From contig JANOQN010000073.1 of NCBI GenBank assembly GCA_031422315.1, forward strand, positions 62,001 through 126,000: DNA of 64,000 nt, written 5' to 3'. Both the position numbers and the translations under genes were made by a program. The stretch is from JANNYA01 sp031422315 (GTDB lineage: Bacteria > Pseudomonadota > Gammaproteobacteria > Xanthomonadales > SZUA-5). Position 1 is the first letter of the stretch, and the number at the start of each line of letters is the position of its first letter. A model generated the notes under the pieces. It searched no databases and was not told the origin of the DNA. It worked only from the letters and a program-made list of their open reading frames with translations. Positions 1-8,064 of the stretch are shown one piece after another.

Positions 1-1
1 C

Positions 2-454
2 GCCAGCGGGGATCACAGCGCGATAACGATTTTGGCCATCGATATCGATCAATTCAAAGCGATCAACGATAGCTTTGGGCATTTAGTTGGCGATGCGGTC
101 ATTAAATCTGCAGCCGCAAAAATAAGCAGCTGTGTTCGGCAAAGCGACCTAGTGGCGCGCATTGGCGGCGATGAATTCCTGATCCTGATTGAAAGCGCGC
201 CCAGCGCTCAAATTGGCGTGCATTTGGCCGAGAAAATTCTAGCAGCGCTGCTTGCACCGGTCTTGATTGACGGCCATATGATCCAAATTAAGATGAGCAT
301 CGGGGTTGCTTACACGCCGCAGCCAGAGACGCCAGCACACGCCATTGCGCCGGCCGATATGGCGCTTTACGCAGCTAAAAATGCCGGTCGAAATCGCTAC
401 CGGCTTTACGATCCAGCGCTGAGCGACGCAAAAGTTGTGCCGATTCGCAAATAG
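2..454 (+). CDS. Diguanylate cyclase GGDEF domain, C-terminal part (cut by left edge)
   Basis: The reading frame is open to the left edge, so only the C-terminal 150 residues are present and the true start lies outside. It makes the second messenger cyclic di-GMP from two GTP. The metal/substrate motif DIDQFKAINDSFGH is followed by an intact GGDEF active-site motif (ARIGGDEFL). Five residues upstream of GGDEF sits RQSD, a canonical RxxD inhibitory site for product feedback. The sequence therefore predicts an active, feedback-controlled cyclase. The sensory part that would tell what it responds to is missing. It converges with the sensor kinase on the other strand, leaving 15 bp between them. 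Confidence 0.93.
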   Translation, partial: ASGDHSAITILAIDIDQFKAINDSFGHLVGDAVIKSAAAKISSCVRQSDLVARIGGDEFLILIESAPSAQIGVHLAEKILAALLAPVLIDGHMIQIKMSIGVAYTPQPETPAHAIAPADMALYAAKNAGRNRYRLYDPALSDAKVVPIRK

Positions 455-469
455 CTGGCTTTGTGATTG

Positions 470-2515
470 CTAGCTTGCCGCTCGACTCATGGCAGTCACA
501 TTGAACCCAACAATGACGCCGATCGGTAGGCCATTCGCATCAGCCACGTTGTCGGCAAACACACTGCCGCCGTGCAGCTCAGCAATCAGCCGGACGATAT
601 AAAGCCCGAGCCCCAAATGTGGCTGCCCGGGTTTGGCATCGCGCATGGAAATCAGCGAATCAAATAGACGATCACGCATTTTATCGGGCAGCGCCTGGCC
701 CGCGTTGTACACGCTGATGCGTTTGACATCGCCTTCAATGCTGAGCTTGAGCACGATTTTGCTGCCCGCTGTGGCAAAGCTGCGCGCGTTATCGACCAGC
801 TTGTCGAGCGCTTGGTGAATCAACTCAGGCGCGCCGATCAGCATGGCGGGCTCGTTCGGGCATTCGCAGGCAATCTCCAATCCGGTGGCTAAATCGCGAT
901 ATGCCGCTGCCGCGCCAAGCAGCACTTCACGCGCATCAAAACGCTCGCTTTCCGCGCCGGCAATCGCGCGCTCCATACGCGTGGCTTCGCTCATGGCGCG
1001 CAGTATCTGGGTTAAGCGCTCGGCCCCGCTGCGCGCGCGCTCGGTGTAGGTTCTAGATGCGGGTGTGAGCGCCTCGTGCTCCAGATTTTCTAGGCTTGAT
1101 CGCACCACTGCCAGCGGCGTGGAAAGCTCGTGCGATAGCTTGCTGGCGAGCGTGCGCAAATACTCATTGTATTCGCCGACTTGATCGAGCAACTTGGCAA
1201 AGCTGCGCGATAGATCACCGACTTCGTCAATGGTGCGGCTGCGCGGAAAATTACCGCGTAGTTTGCCTTCCGGCGTCAAGGCATTTTCAGCGGCGGTTTT
1301 GAGCTTGCGCACTCGATAACTCAGCCAACCGGCATAGCCAAATAGTGCCGATGCCGCAATCAGCATCATCGCCATGCCGCCTAACAATAGCCCGCCCAGC
1401 GCGCGGTTCGTCCAAATCAGCAGCGCATCACTGGTTTTTTCTAGCAACAATACGCCGCTGCCAGGTACATCAGGCATGAGCGGCACAGCGGCGCTTAAGA
1501 TCACCGACGCACGCGTACCCGCCGGGCGCCAATTTGCAACCGCGTTACCGCTTAGTGCTTCGCTGGTCAGCTTGGTTTGCACCTGATAGGCGTCGAACCG
1601 ATAAGGTTCGGAAGGCGCAAATCGGGGTGCCAACAGTGCGCGATATACCCAGGCGCGCAGCCAGCGCTTGACACTGAGTTCGGAATCGCGCTCGGTGCTG
1701 GTCAGTAGAGCGCCCTGCTTGCGCAGCACCATGCCGCTACTGTCTAAAATTCGCAGCCGCATGCCGGGCGGCGCTAGGCCCTGCAGTGCGCTGGTCGTGG
1801 CATCGGTTTGCACAGTCGGCCAAGCTTGAATTTGCAGGTTTGCATCCAGCGTGCCGACGCTCGCTTGCGGTAGATCCGCTCCCGCGATGGGAAAATCTAG
1901 CACCCGAAAACCTAACTGATTCAAGTTAGCGGTGCGTGGAATTTTCAGCTCAGCCATATAGCCGCGCTCACGCACTTGGCAAAAGGCATTCGGCAAGCTA
2001 GGTGCGCCCGCATCAAGTGCCACAATTGCGGCGGGCCCAGCGCCGTTGCAGGCGATTCGATAGCGCTGGCCGTTCACCACTAGCTGAATGTGGTCGCTAC
2101 GTTCGGCATATGCGACAAAGCTATCGGCCCACACCGGCGTTAGATCGCCAATCGAAAACCACAAATAATGCGCGCCCGCACTTTGCGCCGCCAAAAAATC
2201 CAGCGCCAGCCTTCCGTTGCTGCTTTTGAACTGCTGCGGCGCCAGCACCAGCTTGCCCCAGTCATCCACATAGCCATCGACCGATAGCTCAAAGCCCAAC
2301 TGATGCAGCCAAACCCTTGCAGGTGAGCGCAGAGGAGCGCTTAAACCCGGCTCAAGTGCAATGGCCGCGCGCGCCAAAGCGCCCGCTTGCAGCAGCATCG
2401 CGGATTCTTCGCTCTGGCGCAGCGTGTCTTCCATTTGCACCACAAAACGCCAGCCTGCCGCTGGAAACAGCGCGGCAAAAATCGCCATCAGTATTAGCTT
2501 GAAGCGCAGACGCAT
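470..2515 (-). CDS. Membrane sensor histidine kinase with large CBM9-like extracytoplasmic domain
   Basis: 681 residues. A first membrane segment lies at about residues 5-23 and a second at about 373-400. They enclose a ~350-residue outer domain that begins with an LSVDGYVDDWGKL stretch, the type of motif seen at the start of carbohydrate-binding-module-9-like domains. After a HAMP-like linker come the phosphoacceptor H box (SKLSHELSTPL, His462), the N box (LDKLVDNA, near 576) and the G2 box (HLGLGLYIV, near 635). The overall plan and the N-terminus recall the kinase of the proteobacterial dedicated sortase system (TIGR03785), an assignment from memory. No response regulator gene is adjacent in this window, so its partner is unknown. 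Confidence 0.85.
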   Translation of the reverse strand: MRLRFKLILMAIFAALFPAAGWRFVVQMEDTLRQSEESAMLLQAGALARAAIALEPGLSAPLRSPARVWLHQLGFELSVDGYVDDWGKLVLAPQQFKSSNGRLALDFLAAQSAGAHYLWFSIGDLTPVWADSFVAYAERSDHIQLVVNGQRYRIACNGAGPAAIVALDAGAPSLPNAFCQVRERGYMAELKIPRTANLNQLGFRVLDFPIAGADLPQASVGTLDANLQIQAWPTVQTDATTSALQGLAPPGMRLRILDSSGMVLRKQGALLTSTERDSELSVKRWLRAWVYRALLAPRFAPSEPYRFDAYQVQTKLTSEALSGNAVANWRPAGTRASVILSAAVPLMPDVPGSGVLLLEKTSDALLIWTNRALGGLLLGGMAMMLIAASALFGYAGWLSYRVRKLKTAAENALTPEGKLRGNFPRSRTIDEVGDLSRSFAKLLDQVGEYNEYLRTLASKLSHELSTPLAVVRSSLENLEHEALTPASRTYTERARSGAERLTQILRAMSEATRMERAIAGAESERFDAREVLLGAAAAYRDLATGLEIACECPNEPAMLIGAPELIHQALDKLVDNARSFATAGSKIVLKLSIEGDVKRISVYNAGQALPDKMRDRLFDSLISMRDAKPGQPHLGLGLYIVRLIAELHGGSVFADNVADANGLPIGVIVGFNVTAMSRAAS

Positions 2516-2946
2516 GGTTTACCGAACCCGGCAAGTGTGTTTGAAGATGCGCTGATAATTTGCCCCGAACAGCTCCCGCTCCACTCCCATATTTATCAAT
2601 TGAATCATAAAGTTACTCGCGGGCGTGGAGAGGGAACCGTTCGCGGCGAACGCAGACAACAATGTTCCTATTCGCACTTCGCAACCGAAGCGTTGGCTTT
2701 GCATGCCCATCCAAGTTATCCAAAATCATAAGCAAGCGCGGATATTGCCACGAACTTTGCGTGTTTCTGACTTCAAGAACGGGCATTACGCTGACGCTTT
2801 TAAATTCCCCTCCATCGGCGGGGTGGCAGGTACAGCCAGACGCGGTGGTTTTGTGGAGTAACCTGGATTGAGGGCCAGCATCAATTTGAGACAGCCGCGA
2901 AGACATTTTTCGTTTCGCACGCACACTTATGGCTGGTAGGTAGACG
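2516..2946. other. Non-coding gap between sensor kinase and tyrS
   Basis: No convincing gene is seen in these 431 bases. Short open frames on both strands have no recognisable protein sequence and mostly lack ribosome binding sites. Positions 2803-2824 hold a small CCCCTCC/GGCGGGG inverted repeat of a kind common in repetitive intergenic DNA. The kinase promoter must lie at the left end of the gap. Confidence 0.5.
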
Positions 2947-4230
2947 CTACCCTACCCGCACCAATGCGTAGCGCTTCTTACCATTGCGCAGCACGAATAT
3001 CGTTTCTGACGCTAAATCGCTGCGGGTGAGTTTGCGTTCGGCGTCGATACGGCCGTTATTGAGGTGTATCGCGCCGGCAACAAGCGCGCGTTTGGCGTCT
3101 GATTTGCTAGCGCACAAGTTCGTGCTGACCAGTGCGTCCAACAGGCTAAGGCCTTGCTCAAACTCTGCGGTGCTGACTTGTGCGCTTGGCACGTCAGCAA
3201 ATATCTCGGATAGCTCAGCATCGTTCAGCGCGCTGATCTCTGCGCCAAACAAAATCGCGCTAGCACGCGTTGCGCTTTGCAAGCCCGCTTCACCGTGCAC
3301 GAACTGCGTGAGCCAAGTTGCCAGTGTTTTTTGTGCGGCGCGTGCGCCTGGGTTTTGCGTAAGCTCTGTCGCTAGTGCGGCTATTTCAGATTCACTGAGT
3401 TCAGTCAAAAAGCGCAGGCACATCAGCACATCGGCATCGGCAACGTTTAGCCAGTATTGATAGAAGGCATAAGGCGAGGTGCGTGCGGCATCCAGCCAGA
3501 TCGCGCCTTTTTCTGATTTGCCCATTTTTTTGCCGTCAGACGTCAGCAGCAGCGGCATGGTCAAGCCGTGTAGCGAAGCCCCGTGCAAGCGGCGTGCTAG
3601 ATCGGTGCCCGCAGTAATGTTGCCCCACTGATCGCTGCCGCCAATTTGTAGCGTGCACTTGTGCGACTGGCTTAAGTGAGCAAAATCATAGGCTTGCAGC
3701 AGCATGTAGCTAAATTCGGTGTAGCTAATGCCGGAATCAGCGCGCTCGATGCGTGATTTCACTGAATCTTTTGCCAGCATGGCATTGACTGGGAAATGCT
3801 TGCCGACATCTCTTAGGAAACTTAGGAAACTAAAGCCGCCAATCCAATCGTAGTTATTGACGACTTGCGCTGCGTTAGCGCCGCTAAAGTCGAGAAATTT
3901 GCTGACTTGCTCGCGAATTCCGGCGACGTTTTCCGCTAGCGCAGCTTCACTGAGCAAATTGCGCTCTTCGCTTTTGCCACTCGGATCGCCAATCATGCCG
4001 GTCGCGCCGCCCACCAGTGCTATCGGCGTATGACCAAAGCTCTGGAAGCGCCGCAATGTCATCAGCGGTAGTAAGCTTCCTACGTGTAGCGAAGCTGCAG
4101 TCGGGTCAAACCCTGCGTATAAAGCGCGCGGCTGGCTCAAATGCTCACGCAGCTGCGCTTCATCGGTGCTTTGGTGGATCAAGCCGCGCCAGCGCAGCTC
4201 GTCAATCATATTGGTTTGACTAGCGCTCAC
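2947..4230 (-). CDS. tyrS: Tyrosyl-tRNA synthetase
   Basis: Charges tRNA-Tyr with tyrosine using ATP; cytoplasmic, essential. 427 residues, usual for the bacterial type I enzyme. The class I signature HIGH appears as HVGSL at 49-53 after the conserved AGFDPTA, and KMSKS as KMGKS at 235-239. The GGSDQWGNI tyrosine/tRNA-site motif is near 197, and an S4 RNA-binding domain closes the protein (about 360-420). Its ATG overlaps the stop of ilvH by 4 bp, so it is probably translated by coupling from the branched-chain amino acid operon, an unusual setting for tyrS. Confidence 0.97.
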   Translation of the reverse strand: MSASQTNMIDELRWRGLIHQSTDEAQLREHLSQPRALYAGFDPTAASLHVGSLLPLMTLRRFQSFGHTPIALVGGATGMIGDPSGKSEERNLLSEAALAENVAGIREQVSKFLDFSGANAAQVVNNYDWIGGFSFLSFLRDVGKHFPVNAMLAKDSVKSRIERADSGISYTEFSYMLLQAYDFAHLSQSHKCTLQIGGSDQWGNITAGTDLARRLHGASLHGLTMPLLLTSDGKKMGKSEKGAIWLDAARTSPYAFYQYWLNVADADVLMCLRFLTELSESEIAALATELTQNPGARAAQKTLATWLTQFVHGEAGLQSATRASAILFGAEISALNDAELSEIFADVPSAQVSTAEFEQGLSLLDALVSTNLCASKSDAKRALVAGAIHLNNGRIDAERKLTRSDLASETIFVLRNGKKRYALVRVG

Positions 4231-4799
4231 AGCATACCTTCCGGGCCGCGCGAAATCGCCACCACGCCGGTGCGGCTAATTTCAACCAAACCCAGCGGCT
4301 TCATCAAATCTAAAAACGCCTCGATTTTAGTCGGCGTGCCGGTTAATTCAAACACGTGGCTGCTGTGGGTAATGTCGATCACACGCGCGCGAAATGCCTC
4401 GCCCAAGCGCAGCGCCTCAACCCGCTGTTCGCCGGTATTTGCCACTTTAATTAGCGCCATTTCCCGCTCAATTCCCGGCATATCAACGGAGAAATCAATT
4501 ACCCGCTGGACTGGAATCAGTCGACCTAATTGCAGTTTGATTTGCTCGACCACGGCCGGCGTCGCGCGCGTCACAATCGTTATGCGTGAAGTGTGTTTGA
4601 GATGATCCGTCTCGGCCACGGTGAGGGATTCGATATTGTAGCCGCGCCCAGAAAATAGCCCGACGACTCTGGCCAATGCACCCGCTTCGTTATCAACGAT
4701 GACCGCTAAAGTGGTGCGAGTGGCGAGCGGTTTTTGCTCGACCATAAAATACGCCGATGCGGGTTGGGTTGGGTTTGATAAGTGGTTGTTATCGCTCAT
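4227..4799 (-). CDS. ilvH: Acetolactate synthase, small regulatory subunit
   Basis: 190 residues; regulatory partner of the catalytic subunit encoded just upstream, normally conferring valine feedback inhibition. An ACT domain starts near residue 29 (TRTTLAVIVDNEAGALARV) and includes the family stretch GLFSGRGYNIESLTV. A C-terminal ACT-like half follows (VFELTGTPTKIEAFLDLM). A ~25-residue N-terminal tail precedes the ACT domain. It sits 160 bp behind ilvB and overlaps tyrS by 4 bp, which places the three genes in one likely transcription unit. Confidence 0.96.
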   Translation of the reverse strand: MSDNNHLSNPTQPASAYFMVEQKPLATRTTLAVIVDNEAGALARVVGLFSGRGYNIESLTVAETDHLKHTSRITIVTRATPAVVEQIKLQLGRLIPVQRVIDFSVDMPGIEREMALIKVANTGEQRVEALRLGEAFRARVIDITHSSHVFELTGTPTKIEAFLDLMKPLGLVEISRTGVVAISRGPEGML

Positions 4800-4958
4800 A
4801 ATATTCCATATTTAACAGCATTATTCGATTTAGCCGATTACACTTCGAAATCGAGACGATAGCAAGGCGGCGCAGTGAGGATCGACGGAGGCGTACATAA
4901 ATACGCCTAGGAGACTGGAACAAGCCAACGCAGCTAGCGTTTTGATTTGGGATTGGAA
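4800..4958. repeat. Structured repeat-like spacer inside the ilvB-ilvH operon
   Basis: The intra-operon spacer contains a perfect 7-bp hairpin (AGGCGTA at 4889-4895, TACGCCT at 4902-4908). It is set in a longer imperfect symmetry running from about 4856 (CGATAGCAAGGCGGC) to about 4938. From memory it resembles a class of dispersed intergenic repeats in proteobacteria with a GGCGTAC...GTACGCC core. As RNA it could stabilise message ends or tune the ilvB:ilvH ratio. That role is inferred. Confidence 0.5.
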
Positions 4959-6794
4959 TCAGACCAGCGTCTTGCCAGCTTCACTGACTTGCGCATTGCC
5001 CGAGCCCAGTTCATCAGCATCCGGCAGAATCATTTCATCGTGCGGCGCGCCGGAAGGAATCATTGGCAGGCAATTTTCCAGCTTATCGACGCGGCAATCG
5101 AAAATAACCGGGCCTGGATGGTCAATCATTTCCATAATTTTCGCGTCTAGCTCATCTGGCGTACTCGCGCGTATACCTTTGGCACCGTAGGCTTCAGCGA
5201 GCTTCACGAAATCTGGCAGCGCTTCGGAATACGAATGCGAATAGCGCGCGCCGTGCAGCAATTGCTGCCATTGACGCACCATGCCCATGTATTCGTTATT
5301 CAAGATAAAAATCTTGATCGGCAAGCGATATTGCACGGCAGTCGATAGCTCTTGCATGGTCATTTGCACTGAGGCTTCACCGGCAATATCAATTACCAAC
5401 GCATCGGGATGCGCGGTTTGCACGCCCACCGCAGCCGGAATGCCATAGCCCATGGTGCCTAAGCCGCCTGAGGTCATCCAACGATGCGGTTCTTCAAAAT
5501 GATAGTGCTGTGCGGCCCACATTTGATGCTGGCCAACCTCGGTGGTGATGTAGGTTTTGCGCGCTTTGGTCAGCTGGTACAAGCGCTCGACCGCGTACTG
5601 TGGCTTGATCGTTTCCGTACTTTTTCGATACCCCAAAGATTTTCGAGCCCGCCAACCGTTAACTTGGCCCCACCAATCGTCCAGGCGCTCCAATGTGGGT
5701 GCCGGCTGGGATTTCCAAGCGCTCAGCATGGCTTCTAACACGCGCGTGCAATCGCCAATAATCGGCACGTCAACCCGCACGTTTTTATTGATCGATGAGG
5801 GATCTATATCAACGTGAATTTTCTTCGAGCCGGGTGAGAACATATCCAATCGACCCGTCACACGATCATCAAAACGCGCGCCGATGTTGATCATGACATC
5901 GCAGCGATTCATCGCCAAATTCGCCTGATAAGTGCCGTGCATGCCCAGCATACCGAGCCAGTTATCGCCCGAAGCCGGATATGCGCCTAATCCCATGAGC
6001 GTTGAGGTGATCGGGAAATTGGTTAGTGCTACTAATTCGCGCAGCAATTCACTGGCACGCGTTCCGGAGTTAATAATGCCACCGCCCGTGTAGAAAACCG
6101 GCCGTTTCGCGCGGCGCATGAGCTCAACCGCCTGCTCGATTTTAGCTTGATCACCGATCGTGCGCGGTCTGTATGTGCGATGGCCCGGAACCTGCGCAGG
6201 GCTCAAGTAATTCGCGCGTTTGAACTGCACATCTTTCGGGATATCAATCACTACCGGGCCAGGCCGGCCGGTGCGGGCAATGTAAAACGCTTCGTGCATG
6301 ATGCGCGGTAAATCAGCCACATCGCTGACGAAAAAATTGTGCTTGGTGCAAGCCCGGGTTATGCCGACGGTATCGCATTCTTGGAACGCATCCGAGCCCA
6401 CCAAATGAGTTGGCACTTGCCCGGTAATGCACACCAGCGGAATCGAATCGAGCATGGCGTCGGCCAAGCCCGTCACCGCGTTAGTTGCGCCGGGGCCGGA
6501 GGTAACCAACAGCACACCGACTTTACCAGTCGAGCGCGCATAGCCCTCAGCCGCGTGCGCGGCACCCTGTTCATGGCGCACCAAGATGTGCTCAACCACG
6601 TCTTGCTGAAAAATCGCATCGTAGATCGGTAAAACCGCGCCGCCTGGATAACCGAAAATATGGGTAATACCCTGATCTTTCAACGCACGCACCACAATTT
6701 CAGCACCGGTGAGTGATTCCAAGATGGCAGGTTCGGCAACGGCAGCGGTGTCTTGCTGCAGTGCGGGCGCAGCAGCGGTTTCGGCAGGCAACAT
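4959..6794 (-). CDS. ilvB: Acetolactate synthase, large catalytic subunit
   Basis: Thiamine-diphosphate enzyme that condenses two pyruvates (or pyruvate and 2-oxobutyrate) in the first common step of branched-chain amino acid synthesis. I place the start at an ATG with AAGGA 6 bases upstream, rather than at an upstream in-frame start 33 bases earlier; this gives 611 residues. The N-terminal pyrimidine-binding domain has the catalytic Glu in RHEQGAAHAAEGYAR (Glu75). The C-terminal domain has the ThDP/Mg motif ending in FILNNEYMGMVRQWQ. The motif's usual GD(G/A) reads GEA here (Glu473), a variant I believe occurs in some alphaproteobacteria. Operon partner of ilvH. Confidence 0.96.
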   Translation of the reverse strand: MLPAETAAAPALQQDTAAVAEPAILESLTGAEIVVRALKDQGITHIFGYPGGAVLPIYDAIFQQDVVEHILVRHEQGAAHAAEGYARSTGKVGVLLVTSGPGATNAVTGLADAMLDSIPLVCITGQVPTHLVGSDAFQECDTVGITRACTKHNFFVSDVADLPRIMHEAFYIARTGRPGPVVIDIPKDVQFKRANYLSPAQVPGHRTYRPRTIGDQAKIEQAVELMRRAKRPVFYTGGGIINSGTRASELLRELVALTNFPITSTLMGLGAYPASGDNWLGMLGMHGTYQANLAMNRCDVMINIGARFDDRVTGRLDMFSPGSKKIHVDIDPSSINKNVRVDVPIIGDCTRVLEAMLSAWKSQPAPTLERLDDWWGQVNGWRARKSLGYRKSTETIKPQYAVERLYQLTKARKTYITTEVGQHQMWAAQHYHFEEPHRWMTSGGLGTMGYGIPAAVGVQTAHPDALVIDIAGEASVQMTMQELSTAVQYRLPIKIFILNNEYMGMVRQWQQLLHGARYSHSYSEALPDFVKLAEAYGAKGIRASTPDELDAKIMEMIDHPGPVIFDCRVDKLENCLPMIPSGAPHDEMILPDADELGSGNAQVSEAGKTLV

Positions 6795-6916
6795 AGTTTT
6801 CCTTGATCGACAATTCAACGAGTGCAAAAGATCAAGGCTGCGCGAAGGGTTGTCAAACTAAAGCGTGCGATTTGCGCGCCTTTATCGCTCATGCAGACGC
6901 AATTACAAGCAAATTT

Positions 6917-6936
6917 GACACTTTCTTGGTAGTGTC
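6917..6936. promoter_or_regulatory. Inverted repeat in the ilvB/SDR divergent promoter region
   Basis: GACACT and AGTGTC form a perfect 6-bp inverted repeat with an 8-base loop, roughly midway between the divergent ilvB and SDR starts. A consensus TTGACA overlaps its left arm (6915-6920), but no good -10 follows at the usual spacing. It could be an operator or a short hairpin; the evidence is symmetry alone. Confidence 0.3.
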
Positions 6937-6983
6937 CAAGGCCAATTTCCATCACCCGTCACCATTAACTCAAGGAGTTTGTC

Positions 6984-7778
6984 ATGAGCACACCCGATTT
7001 TTCCAATCGCAATGTATTTATTACCGGCGGCTCCAGTGGCATCAATCTGGGCATTGCCAAGGCATTTGCACACGCGGGTGCGCGCGTGGCGATTAACGGG
7101 CGCGACCCGGCCAAGCTCAGCACCGCAGTGGCAGAACTGCGGGAAATTTCACCGCATGCGCTCGGCTTTGCCGCCGATGTGCGCGATTACGCGGCGCTGG
7201 AAACCACGCTGGTTGAGTTCTCCAAAACGCACGGCCCGATTGACTTGCTGATTTGCGGCGCCGCTGGTAATTTTATTGCGCAAGCGGCGGATTTATCACC
7301 TAACGGGTTCAAATCCGTCATCGATATTGATTTAATGGGCACTTTTCACGCATGTAGAGCCGCGCACCGATTGTTGCGCAAACCGGGCGCTAGCATTATC
7401 AATATTTCTGCGCCGCAATCGATCATTCCTTTTGCCTTGCAAGCCCATGTGTGCGCCGCCAAAGCAGGTGTCGATATGTTGACCCGTACGCTAGCGATCG
7501 AATGGGGCAGCGATGGCATACGTGTTAACTCCATCATTCCAGGCCCGATTGAAGGCACAGAAGGCATGAAGCGGCTCACCTCCGGCGCGGGCGCACAAGA
7601 TCGCGTGCGCCGCACGGTGCCGCTGAATCGACTCGGCCAGCCGCAGGATATTGCCAATCTTGCGCTGTTTTTAGCCTCAGATAGCGCCAGCTACATTACC
7701 GGCGCAATCATTCCCTGCGATGGCGGGCATGCGCTGGTGGGCTCGGGGATGATTATGCAGGCGGCGATGGGAGGTTGA
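6984..7778 (+). CDS. Short-chain dehydrogenase/reductase, 2,4-dienoyl-CoA reductase-like
   Basis: 264 residues with a clear AGGAG site 6 bases before the ATG. The N-terminal Rossmann motif is TGGSSGINLGIA (15-26). The usual YxxxK catalytic pair is replaced: at the expected place the chain reads ALQAHVCAAKAG, keeping Lys160 but with His155 in place of Tyr. This pattern, together with CGAAGNF near 91 and NSIIPGPIEGTEG, is what I recall for DECR-type 2,4-dienoyl-CoA reductases, which act in beta-oxidation of unsaturated fatty acids with NADPH. Substrate is therefore inferred. It is divergent from ilvB and no other fatty-acid gene is nearby. Confidence 0.8.
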   Translation: MSTPDFSNRNVFITGGSSGINLGIAKAFAHAGARVAINGRDPAKLSTAVAELREISPHALGFAADVRDYAALETTLVEFSKTHGPIDLLICGAAGNFIAQAADLSPNGFKSVIDIDLMGTFHACRAAHRLLRKPGASIINISAPQSIIPFALQAHVCAAKAGVDMLTRTLAIEWGSDGIRVNSIIPGPIEGTEGMKRLTSGAGAQDRVRRTVPLNRLGQPQDIANLALFLASDSASYITGAIIPCDGGHALVGSGMIMQAAMGG

Positions 7779-7804
7779 GTCAGGCTGAGTAGAGGTGGTG
7801 CTAA

Positions 7805-8062
7805 CTAGCGGCGCGTGGCAGCCTGCAAACACTGCGCGAGGGTAGTGGGTTTTTCACTCCACTGCCCGATATCAAACACCGTTAAAGTCGGTCGATCAGA
7901 CCAGTCACGCGCATCGCGAATGGGATTGCCATCGATGCTGAGGCCAATTAATGGACGATCCATTTTGCCGTCCTGGTAATAGATCAAGAGCGCTTTTTTC
8001 TTTGCAAATGCATCCTGAATTTGAGCCTTGCTTACCGGCGTGCCGTCGTTTAGCTTGTACAT
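7805..8062 (-). CDS. Small hypothetical protein downstream of fumarase
   Basis: 85 residues, soluble, no signal peptide or membrane segment. Not recognised. It begins two bases after the fumarase stop codon on the same strand, so it is probably the last gene of the fumarase transcript and translated by coupling, since no strong ribosome site is seen. The sequence is mixed alpha/beta with a run of charged residues (AFAKKKALLIYYQDGK). It has normal-looking codon use and amino acid balance, which supports a real gene. Confidence 0.55.
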   Translation of the reverse strand: MYKLNDGTPVSKAQIQDAFAKKKALLIYYQDGKMDRPLIGLSIDGNPIRDARDWSDRPTLTVFDIGQWSEKPTTLAQCLQAATRR

Positions 8063-8064
8063 CG

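Noticed and set aside
2613..2924. 103-codon minus-strand frame in the gap upstream of the sensor kinase
   Set aside because: Composition looks like random translation, it includes repeat-like C/G blocks, and no ribosome site or family resemblance is seen.
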